Source: Rhododendron vialii
Lineage: Eukaryota > Streptophyta > Magnoliopsida > Ericales > Ericaceae
Length of the DNA: 64,000 nt
NCBI RefSeq assembly: GCF_030253575.1
Contig: NC_080562.1
Span: forward strand, 42,695,852 to 42,759,851
Direction: 5' to 3'
Position numbers and translations under genes: made by a program. Positions within the stretch are counted from its first letter, which is position 1; every line of letters starts with the position of its first letter. The notes under the pieces were generated by a model. The model was not told where the DNA came from. It worked only from the letters and a program-made list of their open reading frames with translations, and ran no database searches. Positions 23,254 to 33,539 of the stretch are shown here, one piece after another.

Positions 23254-24289
23254 GTCATACTTTATTTCTCTTACGAAATGTAAGATCGCAAGACGCAAGA
23301 TTTTGCCAGGGCATGCTTTATTCTACTGTAAAATGAGAGAGTGACAGAGCTATGTTAAAATAGTACAGGAAACAATGGTTGTTCACTTGATACTCAACCC
23401 AACTATGAAAAGTTGGCTTGACATAATCGTTGATGGTTGGTTCGCTTGCTTTTATCAAATTATTTGCTTATCTTTCCTTGTAATTTTTTTATGGTACCGT
23501 TGCACCCCGTGACCTAATCAATATTTCGTAACAGTTTTCTCATGATCAACCATGTGTTTATAAAGTGAGGTCGGGAATTGATGTGCGTAACATTTCATTG
23601 TACTGTTGCACCATGTAGGTTTTCATAGAAACCTACATGAACGATTAGAAAGTGGCAAGAAGCAATCGGCATAGACATTAATTAGCGACAATCGATATGG
23701 TCTTCAGGAGAATATATATATGTAGCGGCCGGTTCCGCTCATAGAACATTTGAAATATATGTGTGTGTATAAAGCTTGTGACTTTTCTCTTTCGATGGAG
23801 ACATGACTAAAGTAGGTGCTTACTGTAATTGAAGATGCTGACTGTCTTTGGTTTCGGTGCTGATATGACCAAAAGCAATTATGCTTTTTACTTTCATGAT
23901 GGTTTTTGCTTTTGACTTAGGATTTCATCCTTTCATCATATTGTTGATGTTGTACAATTTTTCTAGAGTTAAGTTATCTGTATACAATATTTTAGGTTGG
24001 AATTCAATATAGAATGGTTATACTTATTGAATACCTCGAACATAAAAAAACTAAATCTCACATACGTAGATTTTTATTTTTAGATGGAGAAATTCTACAT
24101 AGATGGATTAGAATCTAATTACTTTGGCATTTACTACATAGTTGTGTATCATTGACTTTTTCTTTAACGGACTCGTGTAATTATAAAAGAAATCTATCCG
24201 TTGTGGCCAGCACAACAAAAATCTGACCGTTGGGTGTTCCTCCTCGTGTCGTTTAAATACCTGAGACTCCCTCTTTGTCGGCACAAAAA

Positions 24290-24341
<52 letters not shown>

Positions 24342-24455
24342 TGCCATTGTTTCCATACATAGCTCTCTGTTTAACGAAATCACATAACCCACCAATCACT
24401 CACTCACTCGCACACTCATTTGCATTTACTTATTCCCGCAAATCTTTCTCAATCA
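23254..24455. other. Spacer between permease copy B and the membrane protein gene
   Basis: Contains the 3' UTR of permease copy B and the promoter and leader of the next gene. A short palindrome (ATGTAGGTTTCATAGAAACCTACAT-like, 23616-23641) is present. The leader carries the CT tract at 24292-24338. No coding exon was recognised. Confidence 0.5.
24292..24338. repeat. (TC)n microsatellite in a 5' leader
   Basis: A perfect TC run of about 47 bases, 118 bases upstream of the ATG at 24456, in the presumed 5' UTR of the membrane protein gene. CT-rich leaders are common in plant genes and the complementary GA can bind BBR/BPC-type factors; whether it acts here is unknown. Confidence 0.9.
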
Positions 24456-25115
24456 ATGGCGGAATCCAAAGACACCCACATAGTCGAAATCCCCGTCGAC
24501 GAAGAACACCAACAGAAGCAACAGATCACGATATCCGCAATGCAAAACCATCCACTGATGGAAATCTCCCAATCCCCTGGCCATCTCTTGCTCCTCAAGC
24601 TCTGGCAGAGAGAGGAATCCCTCTTCGCCCGTCGAATCTCCATGAAAGAGACCAGAATGGATTCCATCAAATCAGACTTGTTCCAACTTTGTTTTTTCTT
24701 CTTCGTCTTTCATGGGTTTTTCCTCACCATTTTGTTCACGTCTTCTATTAACTCGGAACACCGCGATCGCGTGTGTCGTAGTTGGTTTATTCCTTCGATT
24801 TTATCTGTTTCGAGTTCGGTTGTTATCATGTTGTTGGTTCAGATGAAATTGTACAGGTATTGGAAGGTGGAGAGGCAGTTACAGAGGGAGAGAGTTGAGA
24901 GCAGGGCATTGACAAGGTGCATTCAGGAATTGAGGATGAAAGGGGCGAGCTTCGATCTGTCGAAAGAGCCGCAAAATGGGAAGAGAATGAAAAGCTCGAG
25001 TGTGGAAATCAAGTGGAAGCCCCTCACTTGGTGTTACCAGAATCTGTTAACTATTTGTTTGCTTTGCTTTGCAGCTCTGGTCTCCCCCGCTTCCAAATTA
25101 ATCCTCTGCGTTTAG
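24456..25115 (+). CDS. Plant membrane protein of unknown function
   Basis: A single open exon of 219 codons starting MAESKDTHIVEIPVDEEHQQ. The N-terminus is acidic and hydrophilic. A segment NHPLMEISQSPGHLLLLKLW follows, then basic residues. Hydrophobic stretches lie at about 75-96, 110-130 and 190-216, suggesting three membrane spans. Between spans two and three lies a charged, helix-prone region (YWKVERQLQRERVESRALTR) that may be a short coiled coil. I recall the NHPLxEISxSPGHLLLLKLWQRE pattern from uncharacterised plant proteins but can give no function. A stop just after LILCV ends the frame; a GTTCG follows, so a spliced extension cannot be excluded. The leader carries a long CT repeat. 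It is unlike its permease neighbours. Confidence 0.75.
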   Translation: MAESKDTHIVEIPVDEEHQQKQQITISAMQNHPLMEISQSPGHLLLLKLWQREESLFARRISMKETRMDSIKSDLFQLCFFFFVFHGFFLTILFTSSINSEHRDRVCRSWFIPSILSVSSSVVIMLLVQMKLYRYWKVERQLQRERVESRALTRCIQELRMKGASFDLSKEPQNGKRMKSSSVEIKWKPLTWCYQNLLTICLLCFAALVSPASKLILCV

Positions 25116-25890
25116 GTTCGAGATCAAGTTTTGGAAGGGAAATTGGAAGGGGCCCATTTAGCAGCCAAGTGTCAAGGTTAGATCCTATATGGAGTAATTT
25201 TTAAGTATTTCCATTGATCTTGGCTACTAATTGTAGAAATTCTTCTCCCTCTCTCTCTCACAGATGAATTAGTTCATCGACAGCTTCAAAGGATCTACAC
25301 ATATCGAATAACTTGACACGCGTCAAATAAATTTGGGCACACATCTATGTCCGGAGCACTGCCGGGGGATGAAGCATCTTGGTCCGATCTTGCTTAGATT
25401 CAGCATAAAACAACAGCAGAACATCGTCGCGAGGAGCAGAAACGAAATCCTCCAGCATGTTGTGGTGCTTATGTTAAGGCCTAAACAACTTAACTTGCTA
25501 TGAAGCCAAGCCCCATTCATATGAATTATGGTTTCCAATTTTTCCAGAAGGGCCAGCAACCGCATTTATATGCCCATTTGGCGGCTGAAGATACTTTTAC
25601 TTCAGTGCAATGTATTCACCATGCAACACTGCTTGTGTTCTGATTGTTTTCGATTATACAAGAGTATTTTTTATACATGTACCCTTTTGCGCAGGAGCAT
25701 ACCCTACCACGAATAAGTACATTGAATTTTTTTCGCATTACCAAATGCTAAACTTGGTCCGGGAATTCTTGCACCAACAGCCAGGGAAAAAAGAACCAAG
25801 CGAAAATCAACAAAAGCAAAAAAACAGTACTTAAGATGTCTCTCTCAGACGATTAACGCTGCAGCCTTATCCTGTATATTCTGTCAAATC
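25116..25890. other. Spacer between the membrane protein gene and THOC3
   Basis: Presumed 3' UTRs of two converging genes. The open frames here (for instance 25323-25565 on the minus strand) show no family motif and look like chance. I see no clear repeat boundary. Confidence 0.5.
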
Positions 25891-28800
25891 CTATGCACTC
25901 TCAAAGCCAAATATTCGGAAAACACCTGCAAAGCACAAACAGAATGTTAACCATCTTTGAAGTTCCTTTTTATCTGGTACTACTATAGCAAGAAGCTCAA
26001 GTACCTTCATCAGCCTGGTACTTGTTTTTATCATCTCCCGCATATGCAAGCAGATTGTATTTGGGATTCCATTCCACACTGTTCGTGGCAGCCCGGCAGG
26101 GAATTTGGTGGACTGATCGTCCAGTTTGAACATTGGACTGTTTCAGAACGTAGCAACTTAGCATTCTTCCAGTTAACTGAACCTTTAAATGGATACAAAT
26201 AAAAGGCAAAATGTCGTAAAAATGATTTATGTTGCCAGCAAGGCTTGGTTTGTTAACTTTGGCTAAGCCACTCATAGTAGGCAATGTTTTTAACTTCAAA
26301 TGGAAGGATACAACCACCACTGCACAAAAAAAACAATCTGAGTTTGCGATGTACATAACAGGTATATGACCAATATAAAGAAGCTCAATGACGATGCATA
26401 CTATATCAGTGAATGAGTCTTCACTGGCAGAAGCAATAAATTCTCCAGTGTAGTTGAAGCTTACTGTCCTGACTGGCCACCTGAGAATAAGAAAATAAAA
26501 GCCATTTCCAGCCCATTGTTGAAGGTGACCACAGCGCTAAACAAGTACATGGAAGAGTTCTTGTAATGAAAAAAGGTTACTTGTACATGTCAAAATTGAA
26601 GAGAAACTCACTCGAGTTTTGTGAATGTTCGTACGCAGAGCATCTGTGAGATATCCCAAAGGCTGACCAACGAATCAGCACTTCCAACAGCAAAATATCT
26701 GCCAGAGAATGAGGTGGTCATTTCGGAGAGTAATAGTTTCTGTTACATGATATCTACTAAATAGTAGATTAGATCTGGTGTATTCCCAAGACTATGGGAT
26801 CAGCAATTCCATGGCAAAAAGACAAACGTTGAGCCATTACATAAATGTATTATGGATGTAATCAGGAAGATATTCAAAATAGATAATAGAAATGTGTAGC
26901 TCACCTTCCTAATGGATCAATTGCAATGCAATAGCAACTAGCTGTATGAGCCACAAGGGTATCAAGTGGTTGAAGAGATGGATATGCTAGTACTTCAACA
27001 GTGCCTGAGGAAGGAATATAATAACCATAACAGGCACCTTATTTTTTAAGCAAGAAATGGTAAAGCATCCAAATCATGGAACAAAAAGAGTTCTATTCGT
27101 GGCATCAACAACCCCCCCCCCCCCCCCCCCCCCCCCCAAACCCAAAAAAAAAAAAAAAAAAATCAACTTTCCTGTTAAGCAATTGTTTCTCACCATTCCC
27201 TGTTGTCAAAAATAACCTATCGCCTGTCATGCTCCATGCCATCTCATTTACCTGATAAGAAAGGATTCAAGAACTGCTTAATATGCGGACTAAAATATAT
27301 GGTATGTCTTGGAAGATATACTTCTATAGCCATCTGAGTATGGTATAAACAGTTAATCTTCTCCCAATAACTCCCAACCACTACTAAGTAATAAGCAATA
27401 ACTAAGATGGTTTATGCCAGCCAAAATTTCCAGCTGATCGAAAGGGAGATTTCAACATCAGTTGAGAGAAACTACATTACCTCATAACTGAATTTCTGCT
27501 TATGGATAGCCTTAAATTTGCGCACGTCCAATATTGTTAGTTCATCATCCTATCGATAATGAAATCGACAGAGTGAGATAAGTGATCACATACTTCTACT
27601 AACTTGTAGAAGATAGAGCATAGAGAACATGCATTATTCAGGATTCCCTAACATCCAAATGATACCAAGAAACCGGAACCAGTGAAAATCCAGTTTTGAA
27701 CATAAGATGGAATACATCGCTTCCTTAGTCTAATAATTATCGAGTTGAGCCAAGGGCTAATAGTAATAACTAATACGTGGGAGTGAGACCCGAAATAAAC
27801 AAAACTACAAATTTTGACAAGTTTGAATACCACGAATTTAGAAAATAATGGGAACCATAACATATACCCTGTTCCCAACAGCAATGTGTGTACCGTCAGG
27901 CTTGTAGGTGATGTTAATGTTTTCATCACTAAGTTCAGCTTGCTGTGTGCATTTTCCACCTGCAGAAACCAAATTAGACATGTGCAAGTATCCCTGAAAG
28001 TACTTCCATTTTCCCGACAAGTATCTGAGTAGCTTGCGTTATTCTGATAAAGACTTAATTATGCAGCCATTTTTGACAAGCAGAAATAAGAAATGAAACT
28101 AACTCTTGGACTATTGTTCTTTCTTTTTCTGTGGTTACTTTTTCGAGATTTAATTTGAAAGGTATATGATTTTACACTTTTACTATTATTCACTTACACC
28201 TTGTTACAATATTTGCTTTACCTCTTCAAAATAATGTGGATGCAAACATCACCATATACATCTCGCTAAGACAACTCACTTAACCAATTTTTTCAGAAAG
28301 CACTTTCCCAGTAGCCTATCATAAGTTTGTAACCAAAGAACATGCCGTTGATAGCCATGATTGAAGTATTAGGGGCTTCTAGCTCTCTGTTGTAACAGGA
28401 TATATCAAAGGAATTGCGGTGGCATGTCGGTTTCATATATTCAACATACTTCCCACTTCTATTAAGAAAACATACTTGCCCAGAATAAAATTCACTTACT
28501 ACGGGCATCCCACAGACAAACAGTCTTGTCACCCGATGCAGTTGCTATTAAGTCAGAATGTTTCGGGTCCCAGCATAACTGATCCACGCTGTCATTGTGC
28601 CCCTTCAGTTCAATGTCTTTAACCTTACCCTGAACAAACATCTCCATATCATAAACGGAATACATGTGGGCGTTATAACTTAATGGAAACAAAGCATCCG
28701 TCATAATGATACCAGACAATGACACAACATTCCTGCAATGAAGGTGAAACTCAAGATAACAATGATAGAATTTATTGTAAAACGCAAGGAATAAGAAAAC

Positions 28801-29639
28801 ATATCACATATGTGCCCCTAATGTGATTCTAGGATAACCAACCAAAATGGAGTTATTTTAACAGCTAAGTTTGTTATTTTACAATCTTACGAGGGCTAGG
28901 TCCGCCAGGAAGTTACTGTACATAGACTGAGAATGACAAGAGACTGCTAAAAAACAAACACAAAAAGCAGGAATAAATAGGGCTGCAAACAAACTGAACT
29001 GTTCACAAGCAGCTTGAGGCTCAGACTCTTTAGTATATGAGTCGAGCTTGAGTTTTAAGGTCGTTTAGTAAATGAGACGAGCTCGAGCTGGTTCTAATGA
29101 ATCTCGTTTATAAATGCTCGGCTCGTTCATAAAGGCTCCGCTCATTTTATAGAGGCTCGTTTAGTAAGCAAACCATTACTAAACGAGGCAAGCTGGAACT
29201 AGACTAATCATGAATGAGCAAAAGCTTCAAAGCTCGGATCATTTGCAGCCTTAGAAGTAAAACAAGCGTCCCGAGAGTCAGTCATACATGTCCATGAGGC
29301 TCGATATGCCAAATTCGAGCTGTTTGATCAGCAGAACCGGATGCAACCTTCGTGCCACTGCAATTCCAAGCAACCGAATGCACCTTTCATTTAAAATCAA
29401 ACAAAACAAGAAACAAAACAAACATCAATTCGTCTAGAGTTAAAACAATGTTTTTTCAGAAACACACAAGCAATACGCGGTAAACCTAGGGTTTTTCAGT
29501 AAGTTCGAACTGATCGCAACTTGACAAGAAAATATTTCGAGCGAGCGAGAGAGAGAGAGAGAGAGAGAGAGAGTACCTTCTTCTTGTGACCTTGGTATTC
29601 TCTGCTGTCAAGGTTTTTGAAGGGCGCGGTTTTATCCAT
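25891..29639 (-). CDS. TEX1: THO complex subunit 3 (THOC3/TEX1), WD40 protein
   Basis: Minus-strand exons in transcript order: 29639-29577, 29383-29288, 28629-28500, 27959-27868, 27549-27481, 27251-27194, 27004-26905, 26698-26612, 26480-26402, 26137-26005, 25925-25891. Total 942 nt, 313 residues, near the roughly 315 of the Arabidopsis protein. The start MDKTAPFKNLDSREYQGHKK was preferred over an upstream in-frame Met because it matches the family. WD40 blades are visible as VHSVAWNCSGTKVASGSADQ...ARIW, GHNDSVDQLCWDPKHSDLIA...VCLWD and YFAVGSADSLVSLWD, ending SVEWNPKYNLLAYAGDD and FRIFGFESA. THO couples transcription to mRNA export in the nucleus and, in plants, is needed for trans-acting siRNA production. 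Intron 2 holds a MITE-like element and intron 6 a long C-run/A-run. A GA tract abuts exon 1 inside intron 1. Confidence 0.93.
27112..27162. repeat. Homopolymer pair: about 26 C then 19 A
   Basis: A run of about 26 C is followed by AAACCC and 19 A, in the sixth intron of the THOC3 gene. Long C runs are rare in plant DNA and are error-prone in sequencing and assembly, so the exact length should not be trusted. Confidence 0.8.
28978..29253. mobile_element. Non-autonomous DNA element with GGGCTGCAAA ends, in THOC3 intron 2
   Basis: The left end is TAGGGCTGCAAACAAACTG; the right end, read from the other strand, is TAAGGCTGCAAATGATCC. The body is rich in GAGCTCGAGC and CTCGTTTA motifs. Flanks (GGAATAAA and GAAGTAAA) hint at an imperfect 8-bp duplication, which would fit hAT, but this is weak. 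Length 276 bp. A diverged left-end relative lies at about 55031-55200. Confidence 0.6.
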
Positions 29640-31560
29640 TTCCGGGCTCTGCAATTCGTCGTTCCGTTCTCTTCTCTTCGTCCACTTCACCGTCTTCGCA
29701 CACTGGTCTTGCCAACTTGCCGCGTTCTACAGCCTTTTGGATTTTTAGACCATCACAACCGTCCCTACAATATTGACAAAATAGTATCGGAGAGTCTGTT
29801 CGATGCACGTGAGTGAGCAGAAACATAATTACATTTGGAGTTGTATTTAAAAATGTGAGTAATGAATGTCTAAACGAGGCACCGCCCTTTGTAGGTCCTA
29901 TCGTATGTTTCGTTGTGTATGTGAACATCTATTTGATTGTATATCGAAAAATTGAGTTTTGATTTATAAAATTTACGACGATTGACATTTTAACTTAAAA
30001 ATTATTAACAAAATTCAAGTCGTAAGTCCGTTTTTATTTTGTTGGTAGATCTTTTGTTTTGTCTTAGGGTGGGCAAAAAGGAAAATAAAATAAACGATAA
30101 TCTTATTAGGTGGTTTGGATGATTAAAATTAAGAGGGGTGAAAATAGTGAAAAATTAAGATGGCATATAATTTGTTTGGTCTAATTATTTCTTATTAGAT
30201 TGAGAAATTTTAATCCTTTTCTCTCTTCTTTTTTTTTCTGACAGTCTAAAGGGCTTGTTGTTCATGTCTTGAGTTACAGATTTGATTCACATAATTGTTT
30301 GAGAGAATTTTAGATTATCATTCACAAATTATAGCTTTAAAAGCATAATTTCATAGCAAAATCTCTCGAAATGGGGACCCTGCCGTCCCCATAAGTGTTA
30401 GCCTACATCCGGGCCGTTCAAACCTCTCATGTTGTTGTATTAGGAACTTGTCACGTGGTATGAAGTTACAAACCAAACTAGTTAAGCTTGAAGGCACATC
30501 AAAAATATTGCTACAGTCAAATTAGAATAAAAACACATTTTTAAACCATTTGAAGTTTTTTTTCCTTAAAACAAGATCAAACAATTACTATTCGGCTTGA
30601 TATGCAACAAAGTGTTCACAAAAATCAAGCCCCCATTAGGCTAATTTTTTGGCGTGATCTTTTTAATTGCTTTTTCTTCATTCTTATTTGCATTTTGGTT
30701 AAATTTTTACAGCATATTATTCGTCCCGTGAGAACCCAACTCTTCACTTTAAGCCCAGTCTAGACCACAACGGTTCCTGATTCTTTATGACCATAAATAA
30801 CAGCTTCACAGTCCAATTCATACACACTTTTGCATTCCCTGGAAAAAGGGCGGGAAATGTAATCATTCTTAAATCACTTTTGTCTTCCTTGTGTTGTGTA
30901 CGCCTAATTAAAGATAAAAAGGAAAAAAATTTATTGTAAAATGGGATTGAAGTGAATGACACAAAAAGTGTAATTAAACAGAAAATGCAAAATTTGCAAG
31001 AGTATTCTGTGGTTTGAATTGAATGACACAAAAAGTACGAGTAAATAAATCGGTTACTGAAAACTCATGTATTTTGGGTTTTCGTTTTTCAGAAAATATA
31101 ATGAGAACAACTTTACAAATAGAGTACAAATATTATTTTACCGATCAAATAGAATTTCCAAAGAAAGTAATGTAAACGAAGAGAAAGATTTGTATCCTCG
31201 GAACGAGCGAGAGAGATGGGGAGAGATTGATCGAACATTTGACTTTAAAAAAAAAAACCAAAATAACATCTCAATTACCCATAGAATAGAAGCATCAATT
31301 GGACATGCCAACAACCATCAATACACATAGATGTTTTTTTCTTCAATATAAATCAAACTTTCACAAGGCGAACATTGAATTAGAACACTTGGAGATACAT
31401 AATATATTCAAGCACAGGATAAAATTAATTCCTGAATGACAACTCAATTATGCTTGGGATCCAATAATGAGCTGAGCCCTTTTGGTTTTGGCATTCGGTG
31501 GTGTAGGGCCAGCGTGCCTGGCAACATAAGGTAAGGGTACATTACACACATTACTACTTT

Positions 31561-31596
<36 letters not shown>

Positions 31597-33539
31597 ACTG
31601 TATATTCAGAACAGTTCAAGCATACATCGACTAATATTGTTTGACTAATATTGTTTGTCCTGAAGACTGAAGTTAAAATTAGACAAACCTTTCTTTCTTG
31701 GTTCTATGAGTGATTTTTGTTGGTGGTAAGTTAGGGATGGAACCAGAATTTTACCCTAGCAGTTGTGAAATGTGTACTAAAAAAATAAAAAAATGAATTA
31801 TAATATTAATAGTCATCAACTCTACAAAAATAATTAAAATAACGTAACAAAAACTATAATAAATGATATTTGTCATTTGCACATTGAGTACAAAAAAAAA
31901 CTAACTTTAATTTTGTAGGTTAAGTTGTTTTCGGGTTAAAGTGTGGAGTTTTTTTCCCCTTAATTATACGTCATTCTTTATATTATTTTGGCCCATTGAA
32001 TTTAATTTTAGAATACTTTTTTAGGTGTCCTTAATTTCTTGAAAAACATAGAAGATTTAGGACTAGTATATAACAAAAAATAAAGACAAAATTTTAGCGG
32101 TGGCGAGACTACATATGTTGGGGATAATTTTTTTTTATACATATAATAATTGCAATTTTTAAAATTCTTGTCGTAACGGCTGCCGCCACTAAACCCCCTA
32201 CTTCCATTCTTGGATAAGTCCGACTGTGAACTCAAATGTGTAAGCTCCTTGCCGATATCACTCTCCCACTCGGCCAACTTCTAAGAATTTTAATTTTATC
32301 TCCCTTATTTACTCTTTTTATGATGCATCAATGGGAGTTGGTGGCATTCTCCCACCAATTTCTTAGAATTTTAATATTCTCTCTCTTACTTACTCTTTAA
32401 GGGCGAAGATGATGAGGGAAAAAGGGTCATGACTCATGCATGATGCATCAATAGTAGTACCAGTAGGGGGTGACCCCAGTGATAGGAACTCTTAGACCTT
32501 TCCAGTGCTACTTTAATGGAGTATTGTTTTTAATACTTCCTGCACTTTTGCACAATAAGTCAAGAACCACGAAATTTTTGATAAGAAACATATACCACGA
32601 AAATTTGTTTCCAACTTCCCTAATTTCAAGGTGATCAAGAAAATAGTTGAACTACTCCTTTTTAGCCCATTAGAGACCCATTTCAATAATTAAAATCGTT
32701 CATTTATAAAGCTCGTTGAGAAGATTAATCATGTCAAAAATAACCTTAATCTGATATGGATACATGAATAACCAAGACGTATTTATCTAGAAATAACATA
32801 TTCTGATTATCGGCATGTGTGTTTTTTTAATGTAAATGTGTTTTAAAATTATACTGTTAATATCCGTCTTTAATGCTTGAGCTTATAGTTAAAGTTTTTG
32901 AAATTTATAATTTTAATTATTAAAGTGAGCCGAAAAAGGCGACAATGCTGGACAACAAAGTAATTTTCTTGGACCGGAGATGATCCTAACTTTTAAGGTA
33001 TTTCCAACCACAGTGACCAAAAAAACACACTATAATACAATTTTTTACACTTTTTATTTTTTTAAATATATTTTCACACATATTAAAACATGAGAATAAA
33101 TTCTTTACACCGCCGGTGTAAACATTTATTTTCTCCAAATCAATTACATTGCGCTACGTTGCAAAACAGTGGTCCCAATCAATAAAACATGGTGACATGG
33201 CGTAATCTAATTGATTTGGAGGAAACAAATATTTACACTAGCGGTGTAAAGAATTTAATCTCTTAAAACATATACTAGTAGCAATTTTCATTTTTTAATT
33301 TAACTTTCACCAACTACTAATAAATTATAGGAGGGGGGGAGGAGTTTTACCGTTTCACGGCGCGAGTTTTACATGCACACGTAACTATCAACAACAATTA
33401 CGCAAAGCTTGCGTCCTTCTGTTCTGTTCAGACCTTTCAATAAATACGAATGCTTCTAACCACTGCCGCTAATTCCAGAGAGAGAGAGAGAGAGAGAGGA
33501 GAGTTGGTGGGCAATCTGGCGCCGATCTCGCCGGAAAAC
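29640..33539. other. Divergent spacer between THOC3 and the KH gene
   Basis: Shared upstream region of the two divergent genes, about 3.9 kb and AT-rich. It contains a TC run near 31565-31595 and a Mutator-like MITE (33092-33262). An imperfect direct repeat of about 80 bases lies near 32274-32455 (a CCAACTTCTAAGAATTTTAA-like start and GATGCATCAAT end). A segment near 32690-32760 resembles one arm of the foldback at 55332-55735. No coding exon was recognised. The KH promoter probably lies just left of 33440. Confidence 0.5.
33092..33262. mobile_element. Mutator-like MITE with perfect 9-bp duplication, upstream of the KH gene
   Basis: The left end starts GAGAATAAATTCTTTACACC; the right end, read from the other strand, starts GAGATTAAATTCTTTACACC. 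Similarity runs about 50 bases inward, through CTCCAAATCAATTA. TTAAAACAT occurs directly on both sides (33083-33091 and 33263-33271). A 9-bp duplication with long inverted ends points to the Mutator superfamily. The element is 171 bp, non-coding, and ends about 280 bases before the KH start codon. Confidence 0.85.

Noticed and set aside
24108-24751. Open frames on both strands reading through the TC repeat (Ser-Leu and Arg-Glu runs)
   Set aside because: These are translations of the dinucleotide repeat and shadows of the gene at 24456.
25323-25565. 80-codon minus-strand open frame between two genes
   Set aside because: Looks protein-like in hydrophobicity but has no motif or splice partner.
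29640-29690. Upstream in-frame Met extending THOC3 by 17 residues
   Set aside because: The extension (MKWTKRRERND...) is not found in relatives as I recall them, and MDKTAPFKNL fits the usual start.
33450-33539. Upstream in-frame Met as an alternative start of the KH protein
   Set aside because: It would add 30 residues largely coded by a GA repeat (Arg-Glu run), whereas the Met at 33540 begins a sequence typical of the family.
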